Shown here piece by piece: positions 34,110-42,290 of a stretch of DNA of 54,735 nt. Positions within the stretch are counted from its first letter, which is position 1. Every line of letters starts with the position of its first letter. Under the pieces are notes generated by a model. The model ran no database searches. It saw only the letters and a program-made list of their open reading frames with translations, and was not told where the DNA came from. Origin of the DNA: Planctomycetota bacterium (GTDB lineage: Bacteria > Planctomycetota > PUPC01 > JACPCR01); NCBI GenBank assembly GCA_016179685.1, contig JACPCR010000087.1, positions 64,330 through 119,064 of the forward strand, in the 5' to 3' direction. A program made the translations under genes and the position numbers.

Positions 34110-36137
34110 TTAATGCCCCGCTTCAGCCGCACCGTCCTGAAGAGACCTTTGGACGTCGGCGGCCTCGGTCCCGAGCGCACGCGCCTTATCTCGTTGTTCT
34201 CGCGCTTCCTCGGGTCTGCCTAGGGACTCGAGGGCTGCGGTCAGGTGCAGCCGCGCCTCCAAGAGGAAGGGATTGAAATGCAAGGCGGTCCGAAAATGCA
34301 AGACAGCCTCTTCGATCCGGCCAGCGGAAGTCTTGGCGTCCCCGAGGTAAAGATGGATGGTGGCGCGCTCGGGATCAAGCCGCGCCGCCTCTTCCAGAAA
34401 CTGGATGGCTTGGTCGAGGGCGCCTTCCTGAATCCTCAGAGCGGCGATCCCGGCGAGGGCCGGAGCATAGCGCCGGTCTATCCCGAGCGCCTGGCGGAAT
34501 AGGCCTTCGGCCTCGGAACGGCGTCCCTGTTCCGCCTGAAGGCGTCCGAGAAGGAAAAGGGCGCGGACATCATCGGGATGGAGCGCCAGAGCCTTCCGGA
34601 ATTCGCCCTCCGCCTCATCGACAAGCCCTTTCCGATGGTTCAACCGGCCCAGTTCCAGATGCGCCTCCGCGAGGTCGGGCTGGAGGGCCAGAGCCTGCCG
34701 GAACTGGCCCTCCGCTTCGTCGAGTCGGCCTTTCTCGGCCTGGCGGAGTCCGAGATGGAAGGGCACGGAAAACCGTCTGGCCCAGGATACATCGAAGAGG
34801 GGAAGGTTGACGAAGAGGGCGGCGAGGCCGAAAGCCGCCAGCAAGATTCGGGTACGGTGGGATTCGCCTTCCTGCCAGGCCCGCATGAGGCCGAATACGC
34901 CCGAGGAAGAAAACATGAGGATGACCGGGACGGCCGGAAGCCGATACCGGCTGCGGACATGGAAGAGCACGACGCTCAACATGTAAGTGAGCAGGAAGAG
35001 GCGGAGGAGGCGGACATCCTCCCGGCGTCCGGAAATGAAGAATCCCAGCACTGCGAGGGGGGCAAGAAGGCCGAAGGGAAAGCGGCCGTCGGGGAGGTTG
35101 AGCGTCAGAAGGGACAGGAGAAGGGACCGTTTGCGGTAAAACTCCAGGTCGTGATTGGGAAGAAGCTCCTGTGCCGTCGTGAACAGCCAGGCTTTCTCGA
35201 GGCTTCGAGCCAGCCAACCTGCCGGATTCTGTCTGAAGGTCTCGATCGCTTTGCAGTAAAACCACCGGGAACGACGCGCCGGGTTCGGCTCTGCGATCTC
35301 CTGGTCCGGGAGGCGGAGCAGGCTCTGCCATTCGGCGCCTGGCTGAAGCCCTGTGAGCTTTCGCATATCGGGATGGTTTCCGATGTAAAAATTGAGCCCG
35401 CCCTGGGTGGAGACGAGAACGGGTTCCCCCTGCTCCAGGCTATGATTCAGGCAGACGGGGAGAAGGGCGAGCGAGACGCCGAGAACGAGAAGCAGGGCTG
35501 CGGCCAGCGATTGCGACCGCGGCGTCCCTCGACGGATCAGGGCGGCACGCAGCCAGAATGCCGCAAAGGGGACGAAAAGCAGGACATTTTCCCGGACCAG
35601 GGCGCCCACGCCGAGGACCAGGCCAGCGAGAAAGCTTCGGGTCCCGGGCCTGGATGCGGTGGGGACGCTGATCAGGATGCAGAGGCTGGCCAGGATGGTA
35701 TGGATGGCGAGCGGCTCTCGGTGGAGCTCCGCCTCGAAGAAGACAAAGGGCCAGTAGATCGCGGCGAACAGGGCCGCGAGACGGCCCGTCGCAGGATCTA
35801 GAGTCCGGGCCGCCAGAGTGGCGATCAGGAGAACATTGGCCGTGCCGATCACCGCCTGCACCAGCCGGACGAATAGGTAGTCGTGCCCCCGGAGGCGGTA
35901 GAGGAGCGAGAGGAAAAGCGGATAAAGCGGTGCCTGGGCGCTCGATTCCGGAGGCTGGCCTCCGTGCGCGAGAATCCAGGCGGAGGCATCATATTCCCGG
36001 GCGTCGATGTAGGGGGCATCGAAGAACGGATTAGGCCGGATTTCGGCGATGTAGGCCAGCCGTATCCCCAGGGCCAGAAGGCCCGCGAGCGCCAAGACCC
36101 AATGCCGGCGTAGCTGGTCAAACAGGGTCTGATTCAT
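34110..36137 (-). CDS. GT-C type glycosyltransferase (ArnT/PMT-like) with C-terminal TPRs
   Basis: 675 aa. At least ten hydrophobic segments fill the first 420 residues. The first loop has YIDAREYDASAWILAHG, the D-x-x-x-Y/D position where GT-C enzymes (PMT, ArnT, YfhO types) have an acidic catalytic site, followed by QAPLYPLFLSLLYRL, typical of the PMT_2 fold, and FEAELHREPLAIH. From about 430 to 650 there are five to six TPRs (GLRQAEKGRLDEAEGQFRQAL and repeats). Such proteins transfer sugars from lipid carriers at the membrane. The ATG at 36137 is chosen because the next upstream start adds no family sequence; the ribosome binding site is weak. Confidence 0.85.
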   Translation of the reverse strand: MNQTLFDQLRRHWVLALAGLLALGIRLAYIAEIRPNPFFDAPYIDAREYDASAWILAHGGQPPESSAQAPLYPLFLSLLYRLRGHDYLFVRLVQAVIGTANVLLIATLAARTLDPATGRLAALFAAIYWPFVFFEAELHREPLAIHTILASLCILISVPTASRPGTRSFLAGLVLGVGALVRENVLLFVPFAAFWLRAALIRRGTPRSQSLAAALLLVLGVSLALLPVCLNHSLEQGEPVLVSTQGGLNFYIGNHPDMRKLTGLQPGAEWQSLLRLPDQEIAEPNPARRSRWFYCKAIETFRQNPAGWLARSLEKAWLFTTAQELLPNHDLEFYRKRSLLLSLLTLNLPDGRFPFGLLAPLAVLGFFISGRREDVRLLRLFLLTYMLSVVLFHVRSRYRLPAVPVILMFSSSGVFGLMRAWQEGESHRTRILLAAFGLAALFVNLPLFDVSWARRFSVPFHLGLRQAEKGRLDEAEGQFRQALALQPDLAEAHLELGRLNHRKGLVDEAEGEFRKALALHPDDVRALFLLGRLQAEQGRRSEAEGLFRQALGIDRRYAPALAGIAALRIQEGALDQAIQFLEEAARLDPERATIHLYLGDAKTSAGRIEEAVLHFRTALHFNPFLLEARLHLTAALESLGRPEEAREQRDKARALGTEAADVQRSLQDGAAEAGH

Positions 36138-36449
36138 TCGCCTGTGAACCCTTCGGTCCGCTTCCTCAACGTCCGAACCAGCATTCCTTAGCCCCTTTGG
36201 GCGTCGAAGGAACCACATGATATCCTATATCGTCTGCCAAGTTCCGAGTTGGTTTATGTCCCCATGGTGGCTCATCATCGGTGAGGGCCTACACGCGAGT
36301 TCCGACTGGCGACGCTGGCCCTCTCGACATGGTTGTCGTCAATTTAGATTGGGAGCGCGGCTTCCGAAGCTCGCTGATTCGCTTCGTTGTGACCGGGAGA
36401 GACACGAAGCGCGTCTGCGCGTTGGTCGTGGCCCCTCGGGAATCGGTTG
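36138..36449. other. Spacer between glycosyltransferase gene and methylase remnant
   Basis: No gene. It carries a family E repeat at 36366-36409 (see that entry); otherwise nothing notable. Confidence 0.5.
36366..36409 (+). repeat. Dispersed repeat family E
   Basis: GAAGCTCGCTGATTCGCTT then CGTTGTGACCGGGAGAGACACGA. The core TCGCTTCGTTGTGAC is identical at 48961-48975, with the flanks GAAGCT.GC.GA and GAGA.ACA conserved too. Confidence 0.75.
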
Positions 36450-36830
36450 GTGGTTCGTGATGGACTTGACCTGATCGTCCTCCCCGAACCTATTGAGATG
36501 ACACATGTCAATGAGTTCTGGACGTCTCAGCAACGGGCTGCGCACTCGCTTGACGAAGTCTCCTATCGTGCGTGCTTCAAACCTCAACTGCCACGCTTCC
36601 TTATCGAACGCTTGACGCGCCCGGGTGACACCGTTTACGACCCCTCATGGGCCGAGGTACCACCGTAATCGAGGCAGGTTTGTTGGGAAGGCGTCCCATA
36701 GGCTGCGATGTGAATCCCTTCAATAGACTACTCGTGCTGCCGCGGCTCTCCCCGCCGACCTCCGCCGAGGTATCCAAACGGCTGACGGTACTGGACCTAG
36801 AGCGGGCCCGTGAGGATCGGCAAGCAGTAA
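36450..36830 (+). pseudogene. Frameshifted remnant of a DNA methylase (N4/N6 type)
   Basis: From about 36500 one frame reads FWTSQQRAAHSLDEVSYR, RACFKPQLPRFLIERLT and PGDTVYDP; the next frame continues MGRGTTVIEAGLLGRRPIGCD then VNPFNRLLVLPRLSPPT. Joined, this is the D-P-F-x-G-x-G-T-T SAM-binding motif of an N4/N6 methylase. The Phe codon of DPF lacks one T at about 36641-36646, which breaks the frame. Sequence beyond about 36790 no longer matches, so the gene is also truncated. There is no restriction endonuclease partner nearby. Confidence 0.7.
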
Positions 36831-37275
36831 TCCCTTGTGCAACAAAGGCTTTCAGCCGACGGCGCTGTACACCGCCGCTGATGTCAGGCGTTAAACGACA
36901 GACTTCATCGCTATTTCTCCGGTTTGGTAGATTTTTGCTTGGAGGACGGCCCCTGGGCCTGCCCCTTCGGGGATCGCTTCCCTCCGGGAGCCTGCGGAGG
37001 CATCTCCAGGAGGGGGTCCGTTGCGATTGTCGGGGCCCTTTGGACTTGCCTCGCTGGTCTTCCAAGAAAGAGGAAAAAGCCAGCAGTCCCAACGGAATCC
37101 CGCCGGGAAATGCTGGCGCTTCCAGGAACCCGGCATTCCCCGGTGGCGAAGGGAGAAAAGTGCCAAACTCCGGCGCTTGGATACGGTACGCTATCTCTGC
37201 TTTAATAGGGGCATGGCGGCGGCTCTTTTCCCAAGAGGGAGTGAGCACGGATGACGGGCAAGCTAAGAGGTTGAC
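36831..37275. other. Spacer before the protein kinase gene
   Basis: About 445 bp without a supported gene. TTGGAT (37177) and TTTAAT (37201) are possible promoter boxes with an 18-bp spacer, close to the kinase start at 37276. Confidence 0.4.
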
Positions 37276-38361
37276 GTGAGCACGTTGGTGAACCGTATCG
37301 TTGTGCGTTGTCCCCTTTGCAAGATGAAGATCAAGGGGGAGAAGATTCCGCCGGGCCATCGTGTGCGATGCCCGGGCTGCAGCGCCGTGTGGGACCCCAC
37401 GCCGCAGCTTCGCCAGGGGGCATCGGGCGAGCGTGATGATCTGGTGGGGTGTCAGCTCGGCAATTACCGGATCGTGCGGAAGATCGGCCAGGGGGGCATG
37501 GGGACGGTGTATGAGGCCATTCAGGGCGGACTGGGCCGCCGCATAGCGTTGAAGACGCTGGCCCGCAAGTTCGTGGAGGACGAGTTGTTTCTGCGCCGAT
37601 TCCAGCGTGAGGCAAGGGCCGCCGCATCACTCGACCATCCCCATATTGTCCAGGTCTACGAGATGGCGCATGACCGGGGACTCTACTTCTATTCCATGCA
37701 GTATGTGGAGGGCGAGGACCTGCTCGTGCGAGTTCAGCGGGACGGGCCGTTGCCCCTGGCCGAGGCCCTCCGTATCCTCGTCGAGGTCATACAGGCCCTG
37801 GATTACGCCTACCAGCGCGGGGTCATTCACCGGGACATCAAACCGGACAATATCTTGGTCTGCCCGGACGGGGCGGTGAAGATCACCGATCTCGGGTTGG
37901 CTCGCAGCCTGGATGAGCCGGTGAGACTGACGGCGACGGGGACCGGTCTGGGCTCGCCCCATTACATGTCGCCGGAACAGGGCCGTGGAGACCCCGATCT
38001 GGACTGTCGGTCGGACATCTATTCGCTGGGCATCACCCTGTTCGTGGTTCTCACAGGGATGCGGCCGTTTACGGGGAAGTCTCCTTTCGAGATCGTCATG
38101 GCGCACCTGGAGCAGCCGTTTCCCTCAGCTTGCCGGATTCGTCCGGGCCTGCCGCCTGGCGTGGATGAGCTGCTGCTGCGCATGACGGCGAAACGCCGGG
38201 AGGACCGCCCGGCGAGTTATGACGTCCTGCTCCGGGAGATCGGCGTCCTTCAGGGGAAGAACGGTCCGCCCGGCCTGGTGCGGCAGATGTCCTCGCGGTG
38301 CCGCGCCGCTTTCCGAATTTTCCGACGCCGTCTGGGGGTTTCCCGATGGGCGAGAACATGA
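37276..38361 (+). CDS. Hanks-type Ser/Thr protein kinase with N-terminal zinc ribbon
   Basis: 361 aa. A GTG start follows AAGAGGTTGAC. Residues 12-35 hold CPLC...CPGC, a zinc ribbon like that of MJ0042-type domains. The kinase follows at about 63-330: glycine loop GQGGMGTVYE, catalytic lysine ALKT (K93), HRDIKPDN (185-192), and the magnesium loop DLG (205-207) in place of DFG. GTGLGSPHYMSPEQ and SDIYSLGITLFVVLTG are the activation loop and APE-like regions. No membrane segment, so it is cytosolic. The stop overlaps the ATG of the WG-repeat gene, which suggests that the latter is its partner or substrate. Confidence 0.93.
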   Translation: MSTLVNRIVVRCPLCKMKIKGEKIPPGHRVRCPGCSAVWDPTPQLRQGASGERDDLVGCQLGNYRIVRKIGQGGMGTVYEAIQGGLGRRIALKTLARKFVEDELFLRRFQREARAAASLDHPHIVQVYEMAHDRGLYFYSMQYVEGEDLLVRVQRDGPLPLAEALRILVEVIQALDYAYQRGVIHRDIKPDNILVCPDGAVKITDLGLARSLDEPVRLTATGTGLGSPHYMSPEQGRGDPDLDCRSDIYSLGITLFVVLTGMRPFTGKSPFEIVMAHLEQPFPSACRIRPGLPPGVDELLLRMTAKRREDRPASYDVLLREIGVLQGKNGPPGLVRQMSSRCRAAFRIFRRRLGVSRWART

Positions 38362-39269
38362 CACGAGACAGCGGGTTGTTCCCTATCATCCAAGGCGACC
38401 GTTACGGCTACATCGATCGCGAGGGGAAGGTCCGGATTGCGCCCCAGTTCGATTGGGCCGGCCCCTTCTCCGACGGCTTGGCCTGCGTCCGGGTCGGCAA
38501 CGCGGGGGGCTACATTGACACGGAAGGTCGAATGACCATCGAGCCCCGCTTCGACAGCGCGCTCAGCTTCTCGGAGGGCCTGGCCTGCGTCGAGGTCGGC
38601 GGGCGATATGGCTACATCGACCGCTCCGGCACGCTCGTGATTCCCGCGCAGTTCGACGACGTGGAGCATTTTTCCGAAGGCCTGGCCCTGGTCGAGCTGG
38701 AAGAAACATGGGGTTACATCGACCGCATGGGTGCGTGGGTGATTGAGCCGCGCTACCCGTGGGCTCTGAGCTTCTCCGAGGGCCTGGCCAGCGTGATCGA
38801 GGGGGAACGAGGCCTCTATATCGACCGCACGGGCAAGGAGGTGATCCCGGCCCCCTTCGAGGCGGCAATGAGCTTTTCCGAGGGCCTGGCCCGCATCGAG
38901 AAGGAGGGGAAGCAGGGATACATCGACCGTACAGGGCGGCTCGTGATTGCGCCGCGGTTCGACCAGGCCTGGAACTTTTCCGAAGGCCTCGCCAGCGTCG
39001 AGATCGGCGGCAAAGCCGGTTACCTGGACAAGACGGGAACGATTGCGATTGCACCGCGGTTCGACCAGGCCTGGAATTTTTCCGAAGGCCTCGCCGGCGT
39101 TCGGCTGGAAGGCCGGTGGGGTTACGTCAATGTCCGGGGAGAAATGGCCATCAAGCCCCAGTTCGATTCGGTCGAGGAATTCACCGGCGGCCTCGGAGCG
39201 GTCGAGAACAACGGTCGGTACGGCTATATCGATTCCACGGGCCGCTACGTCTGGTCCCCCACCGAGTAA
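38358..39269 (+). CDS. WG-repeat protein, nine repeats
   Basis: 303 aa. The ATG overlaps the kinase stop (ATGA), so the genes are translationally coupled; longer starts inside the kinase gene are less likely. The protein is made wholly of about 31-residue WG repeats with the core Y-G-Y-I-D-R-x-G followed by I-x-P-x-F-D and F-S-E-G-L-A: DRYGYIDREG, GGYIDTEG, YGYIDRSG, WGYIDRMG, GLYIDRTG, QGYIDRTG, AGYLDKTG, WGYVNVRG and YGYIDSTG. There is no signal peptide. WG repeats form a beta-rich binding surface; the ligand is unknown. Confidence 0.93.
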   Translation: MTRDSGLFPIIQGDRYGYIDREGKVRIAPQFDWAGPFSDGLACVRVGNAGGYIDTEGRMTIEPRFDSALSFSEGLACVEVGGRYGYIDRSGTLVIPAQFDDVEHFSEGLALVELEETWGYIDRMGAWVIEPRYPWALSFSEGLASVIEGERGLYIDRTGKEVIPAPFEAAMSFSEGLARIEKEGKQGYIDRTGRLVIAPRFDQAWNFSEGLASVEIGGKAGYLDKTGTIAIAPRFDQAWNFSEGLAGVRLEGRWGYVNVRGEMAIKPQFDSVEEFTGGLGAVENNGRYGYIDSTGRYVWSPTE

Positions 39270-39280
39270 CGGAGTGCCCG

Positions 39281-39325
39281 CCGAGTAGACCCGTTCGGAA
39301 GCGCATCCGCACTTCCGTGCGAGGA
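39281..39325. repeat. Family A hairpin between convergent genes
   Basis: CGAGTAGACCCGTTCGGAAG then CGCATCCG then CACTTCCG; the CGGAAG/CTTCCG stem and the CGAGTAGAC flank match the element at 8071. It may serve as a bidirectional terminator for the WG gene and the convergent coiled-coil gene. Confidence 0.6.
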
Positions 39326-39369
39326 TGAAAACCCAAGATGAACCACGGAGGACACGTGGGGATTCTGAT

Positions 39370-40416
39370 TTAGCGGTTGGTGGGGAACTCCACGGTCTCG
39401 GCGTTCTGGACCCGCTCGATCCGATTCGTTTCCTTGAACGTCTGGTAGGCGGACAACTTGCGGAGAGCGCTGAACTCGCGGGGGAGACGGGGGTGGGGCA
39501 CGGGCAGACCCTCGCCGGGCAGCAGGTAATCCGCCTGCCGGGCTTCCCTCATGAGCTTCTCCGCCAGTTTGGCGGATGGGGAGAACGACCCGAGGACGGC
39601 CCGGCGGACGGACCGGGACTGCATCTCGATGAGGGCGAGATAGGCGGGGATGAGGTTGGCCACGAATTTTCTCAATTCGGCGTTGAGGAGCTCCTTGATG
39701 GACTGGATTTCCTCGAGTTGCAGCTCCAGGGCACGGAAGATGCCATAGACCTCGCGGGCGTCCTCGGGGAACTCGGCGGCCAGGTCACTCCAGACGTGGC
39801 TCACCCTCAGCAGGGTCTGGTTCTCCACGCGATCGAGTTCCATGTGCTCCAACTCCGGCAATTCATCCTCGTAGCGCCGGCGCAGCTTGTCGATACGCTT
39901 CTGGAGCAAAATTCGGGTGTTGTCGAAATTCTGTTCCAGACGGCGGAGCTGCTCCAGAGTCTCCTTGACATAAGGGTCATGAATCTGAACGGACCACCGG
40001 CGCAGGTTCTCCTTGATGGGTGATCGCTCGCTCAGCAAGGACAGGAGCTTCGGCTGCTGGTTCGGTGCGCTCTCGAAGCCGCCGGCCAGGGAGTAGTTGG
40101 AAAGGAGCATGGCTTGCCGCGCCGCGTCCCCGATGCGCGTCGGAATCCCCTCCTCGACCAGCGCGGAAATCTTGCTGCGGGCCACCAGGTCCTTCAGCGT
40201 CTTGTGCAGCGTCGAATCTTCTATGAAGACTGGATCGGGTCCCAGCCCCTCGCGTAGCCGGTAGAGAGCGTACTCCGACTGGGCATCGGCCAGTCTCGCC
40301 TCTGATTTCTGGGCCGCTCCGGCATCACCGCCGCGCCGCTGCTCGTCCACCTCGCTGCGGCACTTTTCGATTCGATCCCGGTGCTTCTGGACCGCCCGGT
40401 GTTGCTGCTCGTCCAT
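39370..40416 (-). CDS. Coiled-coil protein of unknown function
   Basis: 348 aa from the ATG at 40416. The frame is open further to a TTG at 40479, but the codons between have a much lower GC at third positions than the rest, and the AGGAG there is only 2 nt from the TTG. Nearly all of the protein is predicted helix with heptad-like runs: residues 1-60 (EMDEQQHRAVQKHRDRIEK), 150-260 (ETLEQLRRLEQNFDNTRILL, QSIKELLNAELRKFV). No membrane segment or signal peptide is seen. Function unknown. It is 63 bp or more from the next gene and may be single. Confidence 0.75.
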   Translation of the reverse strand: MDEQQHRAVQKHRDRIEKCRSEVDEQRRGGDAGAAQKSEARLADAQSEYALYRLREGLGPDPVFIEDSTLHKTLKDLVARSKISALVEEGIPTRIGDAARQAMLLSNYSLAGGFESAPNQQPKLLSLLSERSPIKENLRRWSVQIHDPYVKETLEQLRRLEQNFDNTRILLQKRIDKLRRRYEDELPELEHMELDRVENQTLLRVSHVWSDLAAEFPEDAREVYGIFRALELQLEEIQSIKELLNAELRKFVANLIPAYLALIEMQSRSVRRAVLGSFSPSAKLAEKLMREARQADYLLPGEGLPVPHPRLPREFSALRKLSAYQTFKETNRIERVQNAETVEFPTNR

Positions 40417-40553
40417 TTCACTCGAAGAAGCTTGGAAATCTCGCCGGGGTCTCTGGGAGTATTCCAGGAACCGAAACAAATCTCCTATGAACAGGGATAC
40501 TAGTCGCCCCTTCAGCCGCTGTCAACGCGGTCCCCGGCGAGACCGGTCAAAGG

Positions 40554-40571
40554 TTAGCCCGGATTTCTCAC
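40554..40571. repeat. 18-bp dispersed repeat, second copy
   Basis: TTAGCCCGGATTTCTCAC is the exact reverse complement of 11479-11496. Confidence 0.85.
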
Positions 40572-40715
40572 ACATCGCGCGGAAGACTTGAGGGGGCAGA
40601 ATGCTTCACACCATGCCTGAATGCGCGGGCTGGCCGGCCCGGACACAAGGTCAGGGCCAAGCGGGAAAGGCAGGCGCTTCCACCATGACGGTAACGCATC
40701 CAAGAGTGCCGCCTG

Positions 40716-42289
40716 CTTACTCCGAGCGACCGGTCCCGGATTTCTCATCCAGCGCCAGGCCGGTCCCGCTGCCGACGAACGCGGCCCAGTAATACGGGTG
40801 CGGATAACGGCCCGCGGCCCGCCCCTTCTCTATCCACTCCCGCTTGGCGGCCAGCAATGCCCGCGGGCCGGGTCAGGTCCCGGCCCGTGGCCACGTAGAC
40901 CAACTCGTATTCCTCGATAAGGAACTGGCCCGGGGCGCGGCCGAGCGGACCTGCCTGCCCTGTCTGCCGTGCCGGCATAGGCAGGGCCTCGAAGGCCACG
41001 AAGGAGAGTTCGCCGTCGGGGCAAAGATAAAGCCGCCGGGCATCTCCAATCGCCGGCGCCAACGGTTGCCACACCCGCTTGGACAATTCCTCCGCGGCCG
41101 GGTCCAAAAGCTCCCGCTGATGAGGCGTTGCCGTCCTCTGGCTCAGGTCGGGCCCGGCCAGTTTCCGCCATTCTTGCACCGCCTTTTCAATCGGCTCTGC
41201 CGGCCCCAGCGGGATGAGCTGCACGTCCGCGCTGTGGTCCCCATCGTGGCCGGACTTTTCAGAGTCCGGGAAACCGCGCAGCACGAGCGCCACGTATTTC
41301 CACTCCCCCCACTTCTTCTCATTGCCTTTGACGCCGAAATTGAACGACTGATACCGGGCGAACTCGACGAGGCAAGCGTTTGCCGGAAGCGCCTTGGCCA
41401 GGTCCGACAGGGTGGTCCGGCCGACCCGCTGTTCTGCTGCAAAGGCCGAGGATGCCCTGGCCAGCGTTTCTTCCGCCCGTCTCTTCTCTGCTTCCAGTTC
41501 AGCGATGGTGGCCTGATGGCCGGCCGCGCCTCGCCCGGGCATGGGCCCTGCCATCACCGCCTTCAGCAATTGCTCACTCGCGGATTGGTAATCCCGCCAG
41601 AGCGCCTGGGGCTGCGGGTCAGAGCCTTTCAGTAGCATCTCCTGCCGGCGCATGAGCGTTTCGAGGATCGCACCCTTGATCGAGAGCACCACGGAGGAGG
41701 CGAAGCGCCGCGCCTGCGGGTCTTGGGCCAAGTGCTCCGCGGCGAGGCTCAGGTTCGTATCGATGTGGCCTTTAAGCGTTTGGGCAAAGGCCAGTTGCTC
41801 CCGTTCGCTGGTGAAGCCGAAGATGGCGGCCCGCTGCGCGTCGTGGATGCGCCAGGCTTCTTGCATGAGGGGCAGGGCCTGGGCCGGCTGTCCCCTGGCC
41901 GCCAAGAGCCCGGCCAGATTGTTGAGGCTGGTGGCATAGTCGGGGTGCTTCTCGCCCAGGACTGCCCTATGGATCTCCAGGGCGTTTCTGTAGAGCGGCT
42001 CGGCCTTCGCATAATCGCCCATGGAATCGTAAAGAAAGGCCAGGCCGTTCAGGTCTGTTGCATAGTCCGGGTACTTTTCGCCCAAAACTCCCTTTTTTAT
42101 TTCCAGGGCTTTCTTGCTCAAGGCAATGGCTTCGGTGTATTTCCCTTTTCTATAAAGCGCCACCATCTTGGTATGGAGGGCTTCGGCTTCGGCGAGAAGT
42201 TTCTTCTGGGCTTCGGTGGGCTCCGCGTGGCACGGGGCGGAAAGCAGGCCAATAGATAGCAGGCCGAAGAAAATGGGGATGGTTTTCAT
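40716..42289 (-). pseudogene. TPR-CHAT protein with internal deletion and frameshift
   Basis: The open frame (42289 to 40745, 514 aa) starts with a signal peptide (MKTIPIFFGLLSIGLLSAPC) and TPRs of the Tetratricopeptide/kinesin-light-chain type (ALEIKKGVLGEKYPDYATDL and repeats), then a CHAT N-terminal part ending LYLCPDGELSFVAFEALP and FLIEEYELVYVATGRDLTRP. Normally about 200-300 residues with the catalytic His-Cys follow. Here the frame shifts at about 40862-40872 and the other frame gives ALLAAKREWIEKG then YPHPYYWAAFVGSGTGLAL, the known last stretch of CHAT domains, to a TAA at 40716. So the catalytic middle is lost. The start follows GGAAGGC and lies 1 bp after zwf's stop. Confidence 0.75.
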
Positions 42290-42290
42290 G

